From Clostridiales bacterium (GTDB lineage Bacteria > Bacillota > Clostridia > Oscillospirales > Acutalibacteraceae), in contig JAAWSO010000002.1 in NCBI GenBank assembly GCA_022801595.1, forward strand, positions 1 through 64,000: DNA of 64,000 nucleotides, written 5' to 3'. Below are positions 1 to 8,273 of the stretch, in pieces. The translations under genes and the position numbers were made by a program. Numbering within the stretch: the first letter of the stretch is position 1; each line of letters opens with the position of its first letter. Below the pieces are notes generated by a model, which was not told where the DNA came from, ran no database searches, and saw only the letters and a program-made list of their open reading frames with translations.

Positions 1-239
1 TTTTTTCTTGTAAAAAGTTTTCAGACTTTCAAAAATACGCTTCTTAGGCTAGGGGTTTCGTTCGTTGCGACGAACGAGTCAGGGCTTCGCCCCAACACCC
101 CACCACCTTTGAAAAGGTGGACGAAACTTTTGCGTTTGCTTTCTTCCATCGTCGGGAGCAGAGAAAGGTGATGGAGCGCCGCATCGAGTGAAAAAAATTC
201 ACCAGGCAAAGCGCGGAAACGTTCCATTTTAAATAAGGC
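1..239. other. Intergenic region upstream of the rpmG operon
   Basis: No gene is supported here. The stretch has a GC-rich core (about 60-125) with short inverted repeats around CACCACCTTT / AAAAGGTGG, a pattern common in intergenic palindromes. Short reading frames on the minus strand lack ribosome sites and recognisable content. Confidence 0.5.
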
Positions 240-268
240 TTGACCTGCGGGGAGATTTGTGGTAGAAT
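240..268 (+). promoter_or_regulatory. Sigma-A promoter for rpmG-secE-nusG
   Basis: TTGACC (240-245) and TAGAAT (263-268) are separated by exactly 17 bases. It lies about 105 bases before the rpmG start and is the only strong promoter-like sequence before the operon. Confidence 0.75.
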
Positions 269-377
269 AAGCCTACCTCGATTTAAGGGGTTATTTTTTT
301 GTGCCCTTTTCTTTACGAGGGAGGCCGAAGGCTGCCAAATCAGCCTAATATTTTTCCGGGATACGGGAGGTGCCGTC

Positions 378-527
378 ATGAGAGTGAAAATTACTTTAGC
401 TTGCACAGAGTGCAAACAACGCAACTACAACACAATGAAAAACAAGAAGAATGATCCAGACAGGCTTGAAATGAACAAGTACTGTAGATTCTGCAAGAAA
501 CACACCCTTCACAAAGAGACCAAATAA
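378..527 (+). CDS. rpmG: 50S ribosomal protein L33
   Basis: A 49-residue protein of normal L33 length. It has two CxxC pairs (CTEC near residue 9 and CRFC near residue 36) that bind zinc in the C+ form of L33, and a basic C-terminus. The ATG at 378 follows a GGGAGG ribosome site at 365-370; an upstream in-frame extension has no ribosome site and is not part of the family. First gene of the rpmG-secE-nusG cluster, an order conserved in Firmicutes. Confidence 0.95.
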   Translation: MRVKITLACTECKQRNYNTMKNKKNDPDRLEMNKYCRFCKKHTLHKETK

Positions 528-543
528 GGTCGGAGGAAGACAA

Positions 544-783
544 ATGGCTGAAAAAATGACTGACAAAAAACCCAATTTTTTCGTCAGGGCGGGCAAACGA
601 ATCGCTCAGTTTTTCCGCGAAGGCAAGATCGAAATTAAAAAAATCGTCTGGCCAAAGCCGAAAGCCGTGTTCAAAAACATGGGCGTTGTTCTCGCAACCA
701 TCGTCATCATCGGAGCCTTTGTTTTTGGCCTCGACACAGGACTGATGAATTTGCTTGGATTATTCATGAATATTGCCCATTAG
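544..783 (+). CDS. secE: Preprotein translocase subunit SecE
   Basis: A 79-residue protein matching the short single-span SecE of Gram-positive bacteria. A basic amphipathic N-terminal half with the family motif around KKIVWPK (residues 33-39) is followed by one membrane segment (about 47-65). SecE clamps SecY in the SecYEG export channel. It starts 16 bases after rpmG behind GGAGG and is followed directly by nusG, the usual order. Confidence 0.95.
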   Translation: MAEKMTDKKPNFFVRAGKRIAQFFREGKIEIKKIVWPKPKAVFKNMGVVLATIVIIGAFVFGLDTGLMNLLGLFMNIAH

Positions 784-802
784 GCAAGGCGGAGGAATGA
801 CT

Positions 803-1324
803 ATGCCTGAAGAAGCAAGGTGGTATGTGGTTCATACCTATTCCGGGTATGAAAACAAGGTGGCCTCAAATCTTGAAAAAACCGTGGAAAATCGCCAGCT
901 CCAGGACTTGATCCAGGAGATCCGGGTGCCCACTGAGCTTGTCACCGAAATTAAGGATAACAAGCGCAAAGAAGTGGAACGCAAGATTTTTCCAGGATAT
1001 GTGCTGATCAAAATGGTTTTGACCGACGAATCCTGGTATGTTGTCCGCAACATCCGCGGCTGTACCGGCTTTGTAGGCCCTTCATCCAAGCCCATTCCGC
1101 TGACCGATGAAGAGATTGCCAAGCTTGGTGTGGAGAAAAAGGAAATTGAGGTTTCCTACGGCGTCGGCGACTCCGTCAACATCATCGACGGCCCTCTGGA
1201 GGGCTTTGTCGGCACCGTTGAGGAAGTCGATGCGGAGAAAAACCGCGTCCGGGTCATGGTTTCCATGTTTGGACGCGAAACCCCGGTGGAGCTTGAACTC
1301 GATCAAGCCGAATCGGTGCTTTAA
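803..1324 (+). CDS. nusG: Transcription termination/antitermination factor NusG
   Basis: A 173-residue protein with an N-terminal NGN domain (starting ARWYVVHTYSGYE), the FPGYVLIKM segment near residue 65, and a C-terminal KOW domain containing the GDSVNIIDGPLEGF core. NusG binds RNA polymerase and modulates pausing and Rho or ribosome coupling. Three in-frame ATGs exist (773, 797, 803). The ribosome site GGCGGAGG at 788-795 gives proper spacing only for 803, which also gives the usual family N-terminus. Confidence 0.95.
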   Translation: MPEEARWYVVHTYSGYENKVASNLEKTVENRQLQDLIQEIRVPTELVTEIKDNKRKEVERKIFPGYVLIKMVLTDESWYVVRNIRGCTGFVGPSSKPIPLTDEEIAKLGVEKKEIEVSYGVGDSVNIIDGPLEGFVGTVEEVDAEKNRVRVMVSMFGRETPVELELDQAESVL

Positions 1325-1453
1325 TCAAATGAATCACGTTGGTAATTAGCGGGATTCCCGCTCAATTATTGAGGGGCGCGCAAGCCCCCTGTGGGAGGAG
1401 CCAAAAATGAAGCCGGCTCCGCCATCAACCACAAATTTTGGAGGTGCACACAA

Positions 1454-1879
1454 ATGGCTCAAAAGGTTACGGGCTTAATTAAGCTCCAAATCCCTGCCGG
1501 TAAAGCAACGCCGGCGCCACCGGTTGGTCCTGCTCTGGGTCAGCACGGCGTTAATATCATGTCCTTTACCAAGGAATTCAACGAGCGCACAAAGAATGAC
1601 GCAGGTCTGATTATTCCGGTTATCATTACTGTTTACGCAGACCGTTCCTTTACTTTTGTCACAAAGACTCCGCCTGCAGCCGTTCTGATTAAGAAGGCTT
1701 GCAACTTGGACAAGGCTTCCGGCGAACCGAATAAGAATAAGGTGGCCAAGCTGACCAAGGAGCAGGTGAAGAAGATTGCCGAGACAAAAATGCCTGACCT
1801 GAACGCAGCAACCCTGGAAGCCGCCATGAGCATGGTGGCCGGCACTGCACGCAGCATGGGTGTTACAGTAGAAGAATAA
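1454..1879 (+). CDS. rplK: 50S ribosomal protein L11
   Basis: At 141 residues it is exactly the typical L11 length. The N-terminal domain carries the proline-rich [19 protein letters not shown] segment, and the C-terminal domain binds 23S rRNA in the GTPase-associated centre. The ATG at 1454 is preceded by GGAGGT (1440-1445); the open frame extends upstream to 1391 without homology. Confidence 0.96.
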   Translation: MAQKVTGLIKLQIPAGKATPAPPVGPALGQHGVNIMSFTKEFNERTKNDAGLIIPVIITVYADRSFTFVTKTPPAAVLIKKACNLDKASGEPNKNKVAKLTKEQVKKIAETKMPDLNAATLEAAMSMVAGTARSMGVTVEE

Positions 1880-1938
1880 TCACCCGGGTGGGAGGAACAC
1901 CAAATCCGATTTTACCACTCAATAGGGAGGAAATACCA

Positions 1939-2640
1939 ATGAAACACGGTAAAAAATACGTTGACAGCGCAAAGCTGATCGACCGTACAAAACTTTATGA
2001 CGCAGATGAGGCTTTGGCGCTCTGCGTAAAAACCAGCACCGCAAAGTTTGACGAAACCGTAGAGGTTCACGTAAAGCTGGGTGTTGACAGCCGTCATGCG
2101 GATCAACAGGTTCGCGGCGCAATCGTACTGCCAAACGGTACCGGTAAAACCGTCCGCGTGGTTGCCATCTGTAAGGGCGACAACGTAAAGGCGGCGGAAG
2201 CAGCCGGCGCAGATCATGTTGGCGCAGAGGAATTGGTTCAAAAGATCCAATCCGAAGGCTGGGTAGATTTCGACGTGCTCATCACCACCCCAGATATGAT
2301 GGGTCTGGTTGGCCGTCTGGGTAAGGTACTTGGTCCCCGCGGCCTCATGCCAAACCCCAAAGCCGGCACCGTTGCCATGGATATCGGCAAAGCGATTACC
2401 GATGCAAAGGCTGGTAAGATCGAGTACCGTCTCGATAAGACCAACATTATCCACTGCGCAATCGGCAAGGCTTCCTTCGGCGCTGAGAAGCTCCAAGTGA
2501 ATTTTGACGCGCTCTTGGGCGCCATCATCAAGGCAAAGCCAGCCGCTGCCAAGGGTCAATACATCAAGTCCTGCGTAGTTGCTACTACCATGGGTCCTGG
2601 TGTTCGCATGAACCCAAACAAAGTGGGCGGTCAGGAATAA
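1939..2640 (+). CDS. rplA: 50S ribosomal protein L1
   Basis: A 233-residue protein with normal L1 length and motifs, including the [19 protein letters not shown] segment (about residues 124-142) and the C-terminal [11 protein letters not shown]1 forms the mobile stalk at the E site and represses its own operon in many bacteria. The start at 1939 follows AGGGAGG (1924-1930). It is in the normal rplK-rplA order. Confidence 0.96.
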   Translation: MKHGKKYVDSAKLIDRTKLYDADEALALCVKTSTAKFDETVEVHVKLGVDSRHADQQVRGAIVLPNGTGKTVRVVAICKGDNVKAAEAAGADHVGAEELVQKIQSEGWVDFDVLITTPDMMGLVGRLGKVLGPRGLMPNPKAGTVAMDIGKAITDAKAGKIEYRLDKTNIIHCAIGKASFGAEKLQVNFDALLGAIIKAKPAAAKGQYIKSCVVATTMGPGVRMNPNKVGGQE

Positions 2641-2653
2641 TTTCCCAAGCCTC

Positions 2654-2682
2654 TTGACAACCGATTTTGATTGTTGTAAAAT
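2654..2682 (+). promoter_or_regulatory. Sigma-A promoter for rplJ-rplL
   Basis: TTGACA (2654-2659) and TAAAAT (2677-2682) with a 17-base spacer, placed just after rplA. It gives rplJ-rplL their own transcript with a leader of about 200 bases. Confidence 0.85.
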
Positions 2683-2689
2683 AAAAAAT

Positions 2690-2890
2690 AGCTGTACTTG
2701 ATCCAAAGACAGCAGGCGCATTTGCATAATGGGCAGGGATTTATTTCCTGTCCGCCTGCCGAGGAGAAGCGACTGTATAAAAAACTGGAATGTTATGTTC
2801 TGTATTTTTATATAAGAGCCTTTTCCTACGGTGTGTAGGGGAAGGCTCTTCTCCTTTTCATGCGCACCATACTCATGTTATGGAGGTGAA
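2690..2890 (+). promoter_or_regulatory. Ribosomal protein L10 leader with attenuator hairpin
   Basis: The untranslated stretch between the rplJ promoter and start has a strong hairpin, arms 2814-2829 and 2835-2850 (AAGAGCC.../...GGCTCTT, two G-U pairs), followed by a pyrimidine tract. Its position matches the known L10 leader of Firmicutes, in which the L10-L7/L12 complex binds its own mRNA. Assignment is by position and the visible hairpin; no covariance model was run. Confidence 0.7.
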
Positions 2891-2896
2891 TCAATT

Positions 2897-3427
2897 TTGC
2901 CAAGCGAGAAAATTCTGGAACAAAAAAAGCAAGCGGTTGCTGAGCTGAGCGCAAACCTGAAAGAGGCTTGTGTTGGCGTAATCGTAAACTACAGCGGTAT
3001 CACCGTAGCCGATGACACAAAGCTTCGTAAGGAGCTGCGTGAGGCTGGCAATACCTATGTGGTGGTCAAGAACACCCTGTTGGGCCGTGCTTTGAAAGAC
3101 GCTGAGATTGACGGTTTGGATTCCGTACTGGAAGGCACTACCGCTATCGCTTACAGCAACGACGATTATGTTTCCGCTGCGAAAATCCTGTCTGCATACG
3201 CAGAGAAAAGCAAGACCTTCGAAGTGAAGGCTGGCTTTGTAGACGGCGGCGCACTGGATGCAGCCGGCGTGAAAGAACTGGCAAACCTGCCTTCCAAGGA
3301 AGTGCTGGTTGCCAAAGCATTGGGCGGCTTGAACGCTCCAATCTCCGGCTTCGTGACCGTGCTGAACGGCACCATCAAAGGCCTTGTTGTTGCATTGAAC
3401 GCAATCGCAGAACAAAAGGGTGCATAA
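2897..3427 (+). CDS. rplJ: 50S ribosomal protein L10
   Basis: A 176-residue protein of usual L10 length. It begins (M)PSEKILEQK and has the globular domain with VVVKNTLLGRAL (about residue 55-66) and the C-terminal L7/L12-binding helix. I place the start at TTG 2897 because GGAGG at 2882-2886 lies 10 bases before it and the resulting N-terminus is the family one; the frame is open upstream to 2831 only by chance. It anchors the L7/L12 stalk. Confidence 0.94.
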   Translation: MPSEKILEQKKQAVAELSANLKEACVGVIVNYSGITVADDTKLRKELREAGNTYVVVKNTLLGRALKDAEIDGLDSVLEGTTAIAYSNDDYVSAAKILSAYAEKSKTFEVKAGFVDGGALDAAGVKELANLPSKEVLVAKALGGLNAPISGFVTVLNGTIKGLVVALNAIAEQKGA

Positions 3428-3479
3428 GAATTGCCCCACACTTTTATAAAATTATTACAAATTATTTGGAGGTACTATC

Positions 3480-3860
3480 ATGTCTGAGAAAGTAACAAAC
3501 CTGATTGAAGAAGTAAAAGCTCTTACCGTTCTTGAGCTGTCCGAGCTGGTTAAGGCTCTGGAAGAGGAGTTCGGCGTATCCGCTGCTGCTCCAGTTGCTG
3601 TGGCTGCTGCTGCTCCTGCTGCTGCAGGCGGCGCTGCTGCTGAGGAGAAGACTGAGTTCGACGTTATCCTCAAATCCGCTGGTGCAAACAAGATCAACGT
3701 AATCAAGGTTGTTCGTGAAGTGACCGGCTTGGGCTTGAAAGAGGCAAAAGAAGTGGTTGACGGCGCACCAAAGGCTCTGAAAGAGGGCGTTTCCAAGGAT
3801 GACGCAGAGGCGATCAAGGCTAAGCTGACCGAGGCTGGCGCAGAAGTTGAAGTAAAATAA
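3480..3860 (+). CDS. rplL: 50S ribosomal protein L7/L12
   Basis: A 126-residue protein with the N-terminal dimerisation helix ([19 protein letters not shown]), an alanine-rich hinge at about 36-52, and the C-terminal factor-binding domain with [16 protein letters not shown]. It recruits translational GTPases. RBS GGAGGT at 3467-3472. Last gene of this transcription unit, followed by a strong terminator. Confidence 0.97.
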   Translation: MSEKVTNLIEEVKALTVLELSELVKALEEEFGVSAAAPVAVAAAAPAAAGGAAAEEKTEFDVILKSAGANKINVIKVVREVTGLGLKEAKEVVDGAPKALKEGVSKDDAEAIKAKLTEAGAEVEVK

Positions 3861-3888
3861 GTTTGGATTGTTTCCAACTGATTTTCAT

Positions 3889-3931
3889 AAAAAAGAACCT
3901 GCTGGACAAGTTCCAGCAGGTTCTTTTTTTA
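3889..3931 (+). terminator. Intrinsic terminator after rplL
   Basis: A near-perfect hairpin with arms about 3890-3906 and 3912-3928 (core CCTGCTGGA/TCCAGCAGG, five-base loop) runs into a T tract. The A-rich left flank lets it also serve the convergent minus-strand gene that ends at 3959. Confidence 0.9.
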
Positions 3932-3958
3932 TGAAAACAATACACACAAAAACAAGAT

Positions 3959-5233
3959 TTATTCTTCCACGAAGAACTCTGCGCCTACCCAGGTTTTCCC
4001 AGAGGCAAAAATAAGACGGTAGTGTCCAGGTTCTAGAGGAGAGCCTGGCCAGAAATCTGGCTGAAAACCCAGATGGAGATTGCCTCTTTCCGGGTCTCCA
4101 CTAACAAAGGACAGAACATAGGTGTTTCCCTCATAGGGGAGCTGGGGCAGGTCAAATAGGGAGCGTGAAACGGATACGTCACCGGGTACGGATTTCCAAG
4201 TTTTTCCTACTTGGATTTGTAAATCCACTTGGTCAATGGCAGTCAGAAACGGACTTCCTCGTTCATCCAAAAGTGTCAAGGACATAGCGTCGTTTCCGCT
4301 TTGAAAGATTCCGATGTAAAGCATCCGACTTTGCTGGGACTGATCTGCTAGTTTCCAAGTGGGGGAAGGATCGGGAACCAAATCAAACTCTGCCGAGGTC
4401 CATTTCCCCCTTTCCTGGTGAACGACTCGATAGCGACCAGGATAGAGGGATTCCGGGTACCAGTTTTCCAGGGAGAGGAGATGACGGTGCTGCTTGCCGG
4501 CAGAGAAAATCCCAGCGTATTCCGCTAAAAGGTCCCGGGGAATGTTATACCAACCGTCTTCTTTGCGTACATCTAGCTCCAGGGTGTTGTCCGCAAAGGA
4601 GCTTTGCTCCGAGGTGTTATTGGAAACCAGCATGGGGATCAATCGGATTCCTGCTGGATAGGCGTCTTTTTCTAAGTCTAAAGAAAAATTTCCGATCCAG
4701 TTATCTGGATTCCGGTGGATTTTTACCGTATCGTCATTGCTGATTCCAACTGCTTCCTCCTTGGGAACCAGCCAAAATTCTCCGGCCGCCCATTTTTCGT
4801 CCTTATTTGGGGTCCAGACAACCCGGTAATGGCCGGTTGGGAAATCAAATTTGGACCACTGGATAAAGTCAATGGAAGGGTTCAAGGAATCCCGCAGTTT
4901 TCCAGAAGCACCTTGATTCGGTGGAATCTGATACCAGGCTCCATTTTGCTCAATTTCCAAGTGAATGATTTCCGAATACATCCACCCATCCTGGTTTTGT
5001 TCTTCGATGGAAAACCGGATTTCCTTGATGTCCTCCACCGGATATTTTTCGAATTGGGTTTGAACCGTCACACTCTTAAGCTGGTCAGAAGAAGAGCGGT
5101 TGCTTTGGATTAGACGATCATCTATTGGTTCGATAGAGGAAGATTGGAGCTGCGCATTTGGCTCTGCCTGGCAGCCAAACAGAACCGTACCGCTCAGCAG
5201 TCCGCAGAGAAGCAGCGCGAAAATTTTTTTCAT
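3959..5233 (-). CDS. Surface lipoprotein with three Ig-like repeats
   Basis: A 424-residue protein with a lipoprotein signal (lipobox LFGC, lipidated Cys21). After a Ser-rich linker it has three similar modules of about 100-120 residues (about 55-157, 165-287, 300-424). Each ends in a related signature: PTGHYRVVW...AGEFWLV, YPGRYRVVH...SAEFDLV and EPGHYRLIF...GAEFFVE. The pattern resembles bacterial Ig-like beta-sandwich repeats; binding partner unknown. It is last in a co-oriented set after the sigma factor, serpin and broken Ig-like genes, so it is a plausible member of that surface-response locus. Confidence 0.75.
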   Translation of the reverse strand: MKKIFALLLCGLLSGTVLFGCQAEPNAQLQSSSIEPIDDRLIQSNRSSSDQLKSVTVQTQFEKYPVEDIKEIRFSIEEQNQDGWMYSEIIHLEIEQNGAWYQIPPNQGASGKLRDSLNPSIDFIQWSKFDFPTGHYRVVWTPNKDEKWAAGEFWLVPKEEAVGISNDDTVKIHRNPDNWIGNFSLDLEKDAYPAGIRLIPMLVSNNTSEQSSFADNTLELDVRKEDGWYNIPRDLLAEYAGIFSAGKQHRHLLSLENWYPESLYPGRYRVVHQERGKWTSAEFDLVPDPSPTWKLADQSQQSRMLYIGIFQSGNDAMSLTLLDERGSPFLTAIDQVDLQIQVGKTWKSVPGDVSVSRSLFDLPQLPYEGNTYVLSFVSGDPERGNLHLGFQPDFWPGSPLEPGHYRLIFASGKTWVGAEFFVEE

Positions 5234-5264
5234 GTTCTTTCCCCTCCTAAAACAAAGTCAAATT

Positions 5265-5624
5265 CTACCGAGGTTCAGCGGTCACCAGCAATTCCAGTGG
5301 GACATCGGTCAATGTCCGTATATACGACTCGATAATGTCCGGGGTGAAAATCATAGTTATAATCGCTTAAATTCCGGGAATAGGCAGAGGTACCCTGGGC
5401 CTGGTCGGATTCCAGGTAGTCTTCATAAGAATGCATGAAATCCGCGGTAGCGCTGACAAAGGCCGATTCCTCCGCTTCTTATAGTTTTTGTCCGCAGGCT
5501 CTTGAGCGACGATATCCACCATAAGATCCTCGTATTCTGCATCGAATAGGGCGGAACTGGTTAGCAGTGCAGGTATAGACAGGCATACGATTATTTTTGG
5601 AAAAACCAGAAGCCTTTTTTTCAT
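5265..5624 (-). pseudogene. Frameshifted Ig-like secreted protein
   Basis: The gene starts with a signal-peptide-like sequence (MKKRLLVFPKIIVCL...) and reads to about 5485. The sensible reading then moves to a second frame (EAEESAFVSATADF... to FHPGHYRVVYTD) and near 5305 to a third (VPLELLVTAEPR, stop at 5265-5267). The PGHYRVV signature is the Ig-like module of the downstream lipoprotein. Two shifts within 360 bases suggest a decayed gene or base errors. Only the first about 48 residues and the two later segments look genuine. Confidence 0.6.
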
Positions 5625-5693
5625 AGAAATACCCCTTTCAACAAATACTTAGAACCGAATGGAACCTGATTATGGTATTGTCTGGAAATCGGG

Positions 5694-7226
5694 TTATGCT
5701 TGCGGGTTCATGACTGTGCCCAGGAAGAGGGGGAGGCCGGTTTCGTTTTCGATGATTGCAAAGAGGAAAGGGGAATCAAAGATCAATTCATGATCAATAA
5801 AAAACGCGGATTCTGTTTTTATTTCCACTAAGGTGGCCGCGCCAGCTTTCGTACCAACTTCGTCTACTTCGATGAAGGTTTTTTGCAGCACTTGGGAAAG
5901 ATAGAGCGGCGTACTGGAAATTTTACTGAAATCAGCCGTTTTTAGGGAAAAGGCGTCGGATAGCCCCATATTTTTTAATGGTTCCTTGAGCAGGACTGAG
6001 GAATCGTAGCGGAATTTTGGAAGCCAGAAGGAAGCCGATTCTGTGGATTCCTGCTGAATGAGAGAAAGAAACTGCTCCCCGGTTAGGGAATCCAGGTAAT
6101 CATCCAAGGAGACACCATTTTTTGGCCGAATCGCCACAAAGCTGTATTTGCTGTCGGCATACTGTTTTTTGATGCCCTCCGCCTTGTCATCGGCAAAATA
6201 GGGGCTGTGTTCCTCATACATAAAGTCCGTGGAAACCGTTTGGCTGTCTGCTGTGTGGAACTCCTTTTTATGGGTTGCGTAGGAAGGAAAAGGGGTTTGC
6301 CAGTTCATTTCAAAATACAAGGTATTGATCAGATACATCATGGTATCGGGAGAAATTTCCTCCACCATTTCCTCAATTTTTCCATTGGTGTTGTCCTGCA
6401 CCCATTGGTTGATCTTGTCTATGGTGGATGGTTGGTTAAAATCTAGTTGATAAGCGTCCGCGCCGAAATAATCGGCATTGGTTTGCAGGAAATCCCGGTT
6501 GACCGTAAAGCCGTCCTTGCGAAACCAGATGGAGCCAGCCAAGTTAAGAATCGCACCTTCCTGGTCAGTAGATAGGCGGTTGATCCATTGATAATAGGAT
6601 TGATTCAGGGCTTGTTGGGTCAAGCCATCACCCAAAAGGGTTAAAAATTGCTGTTGAGTGCTGCCGCCGCTGCCGTTGGAGGTCATACCCAAAGCAAGGG
6701 CGGCCGAAGCTGGAGAGAGCAGGAAATTCTGGGAAGAATCCCGGCTCTGACGGAACAGCTCCAAAGAAAAATCAGCCGTTGCCACGACAAACGGAGGGGG
6801 GACGGAAGAAGAGGTATCCAGTTCGTTGGAAGCCATAGCAGGTTGGCTTTCTTCCCCTCTGACAGCTTGAGTTCCCCTACGGTTTTCTTGCCCTTGTGGA
6901 GAGCTGTCTGGAAGATTGACTGGGTTTTCCGTGGAATCGGGTTGTGCCCGGGGAGGGTTGGGGGTAATGTTTTCCATCAGATTGTCCATGACCAGAAGAT
7001 TGGAAGAATTAGGCTGCTGGTAGGCGATGGGAATCGCCACTGCGCAGACCAAGGCCGCCGCAATGGCTGGGAATGCTACCGTCGCCCACCAGTGTTTTTT
7101 CTTTGCTGGGGACGGCTGAGGAGAGGACTTTACTTGCTCTCGCACCTGTTGTTTTTGCTCTGGGGTCAAGTCTATCTGTTCTAGGTTATGGTCTACAATT
7201 TCTTTAAAATGTTTGATTTTTCTCAT
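5694..7226 (-). CDS. Transmembrane anti-sigma-like protein with extracellular serpin domain
   Basis: A 510-residue protein. Residues 1-46 are short, charged and helical (LTPEQKQQVREQV), like the cytoplasmic part of clostridial ECF anti-sigma proteins. One membrane span (about 47-69) and a Pro/Ser/Gln-rich linker (70-148) follow. Residues 150-508 are a full serpin: NTLYFEMNWQTPF at 301-313, inhibitory-type hinge EVGTKAGAAT at 456-465, and the PFLFAIIENETGLPLFLGTV end signature. Counting from the hinge puts P1-P1' at about Glu472-Ser473. The start overlaps the sigma-factor stop as ATGA, implying coupled translation. The serpin call is confident; the anti-sigma role is inferred from topology and neighbour. 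Confidence 0.85.
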   Translation of the reverse strand: MRKIKHFKEIVDHNLEQIDLTPEQKQQVREQVKSSPQPSPAKKKHWWATVAFPAIAAALVCAVAIPIAYQQPNSSNLLVMDNLMENITPNPPRAQPDSTENPVNLPDSSPQGQENRRGTQAVRGEESQPAMASNELDTSSSVPPPFVVATADFSLELFRQSRDSSQNFLLSPASAALALGMTSNGSGGSTQQQFLTLLGDGLTQQALNQSYYQWINRLSTDQEGAILNLAGSIWFRKDGFTVNRDFLQTNADYFGADAYQLDFNQPSTIDKINQWVQDNTNGKIEEMVEEISPDTMMYLINTLYFEMNWQTPFPSYATHKKEFHTADSQTVSTDFMYEEHSPYFADDKAEGIKKQYADSKYSFVAIRPKNGVSLDDYLDSLTGEQFLSLIQQESTESASFWLPKFRYDSSVLLKEPLKNMGLSDAFSLKTADFSKISSTPLYLSQVLQKTFIEVDEVGTKAGAATLVEIKTESAFFIDHELIFDSPFLFAIIENETGLPLFLGTVMNPQA

Positions 7227-7753
7227 AGGGTATCCCCCTCTAGTTCCAGTTTTAACATTTCCCGTGCCCGTTTCAGCCGCACAGAAACGGTGTTGGGACG
7301 CTGCTTCAGGATGCTGGCGATTTCCTTCACCGGCAGATCCTGATAATACCGCATCAGGATCACTTCCCGGTATTCTTGAGGAAGCTGATAGACCATGTTC
7401 AGCAATTCCACAGAATCTGGGTCGGTGTAGGAATGATGTTCTTGCTGGGAAGACAGCGTGGCCACTTGATCGCTGGGGACTTCCCGGTAAGACGGCTTTC
7501 TCATATAATCTTTACAAATATTGATGGCGATGGAAGTCATCCAGGTTTTTTCGCTGCTTTTTCCCTGGAAGGTATGGTATTTCTGATATGCCCGATACAG
7601 GGCGTCCTGTACGGCTTCCTGCGCCAGTTGTTCATCTTTGAGGTATAAGTAACAAAGCCGGGTTAAGGATTGGCTGTAACAGTCGATCAGCCGGTCAATA
7701 TCCGGTTCCCGGCCAAATGACGCGTCCGGTATGGATTGGAAGAAAAATAGCAT
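7223..7753 (-). CDS. ECF-type RNA polymerase sigma factor
   Basis: A 176-residue sigma-70 family protein. Region 2 is visible as RLCYLYLKDEQLAQEAVQDA and TFQGKSSEKTWMTSIAINIC. Region 4 is LPQEYREVILMRYYQDLPVK followed by a helix-turn-helix ending NTVSVRLKRAREML. I choose ATG 7753 because AGGAGGG (7771-7765) precedes it; the frame continues upstream to 8203, but that part crosses a terminator and is not sigma-like. It overlaps the serpin gene by ATGA, the usual sigma/anti-sigma arrangement. Confidence 0.88.
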   Translation of the reverse strand: MLFFFQSIPDASFGREPDIDRLIDCYSQSLTRLCYLYLKDEQLAQEAVQDALYRAYQKYHTFQGKSSEKTWMTSIAINICKDYMRKPSYREVPSDQVATLSSQQEHHSYTDPDSVELLNMVYQLPQEYREVILMRYYQDLPVKEIASILKQRPNTVSVRLKRAREMLKLELEGDTL

Positions 7754-7846
7754 GCTTTTAGAATCCCTCCTCATGACATTAGACGGACAGCTCCGGGAAA
7801 ATATGACAAAAGCTCCGCCGATTTTCAGGAAAATGGCGGCCAGTGA

Positions 7847-7893
7847 TAAAACAGCCGCTGTGAGGGCACAATGCTTCGGCAGCGGCTGTTTTA
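7847..7893. terminator. Bidirectional hairpin terminator
   Basis: Perfect 14-base arms TAAAACAGCCGCTG (7847-7860) and CAGCGGCTGTTTTA (7880-7893) with A/T flanks on both sides. It separates the sigma-serpin unit from the sequence downstream of rnpB. Confidence 0.8.
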
Positions 7894-8203
7894 CTACATT
7901 AATATAATTGAATAACGCCAAAGGCGGAGGAAATAGTACGGTTTGTTCGTTGCTAGAACCAGAAGCTTCCTGGTTAGAAGGTGCCAGGTTTTCCTTCTTG
8001 CTAAAGTCGTATTTCTTCATTTCTCCATAGTTGACCCAGTCCCAGTATAGATCCGTATTAAATTGGAGAAAGGCATCCAAAAGCCCAGTGAAATCGGTGT
8101 TGAAAGAAATGAACTCATCCAAGAAAAGTTCATCGCCAACATACATATATTTCCCAGAACGTCCTCGCAGAATGTTATAGTGTGTATTTGTAGCCTTTTG
8201 CAA
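7894..8203 (-). other. Open frame of unknown status downstream of rnpB
   Basis: This stretch is open on the minus strand and would read MQKATNTHYNILRGRSGKYM onward, with an acidic, aromatic-rich composition, before running into the 7847-7893 hairpin. I see no convincing ribosome site and do not recognise it. It may be the remnant of a deleted gene or chance coding potential. Confidence 0.25.
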
Positions 8204-8216
8204 ATAGGAGGCCTGT

Positions 8217-8265
8217 TATAAAAAAACCGCTGGAAGGGAAAGGTTTCCCAACCAGCGGTTTTGTG
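8217..8265 (-). terminator. Intrinsic terminator of rnpB
   Basis: On the minus strand AAAACCGCTGG and CCAGCGGTTTT form a stem followed by a run of seven T residues, immediately after the 3' end of the RNase P RNA. Confidence 0.88.
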
Positions 8266-8273
8266 GTTTATCA

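Noticed and set aside
7754-8203. N-terminal extension of the ECF sigma factor
   Set aside because: The extension crosses a strong bidirectional terminator, is unlike sigma factors, and a good ribosome site precedes the internal ATG at 7753.
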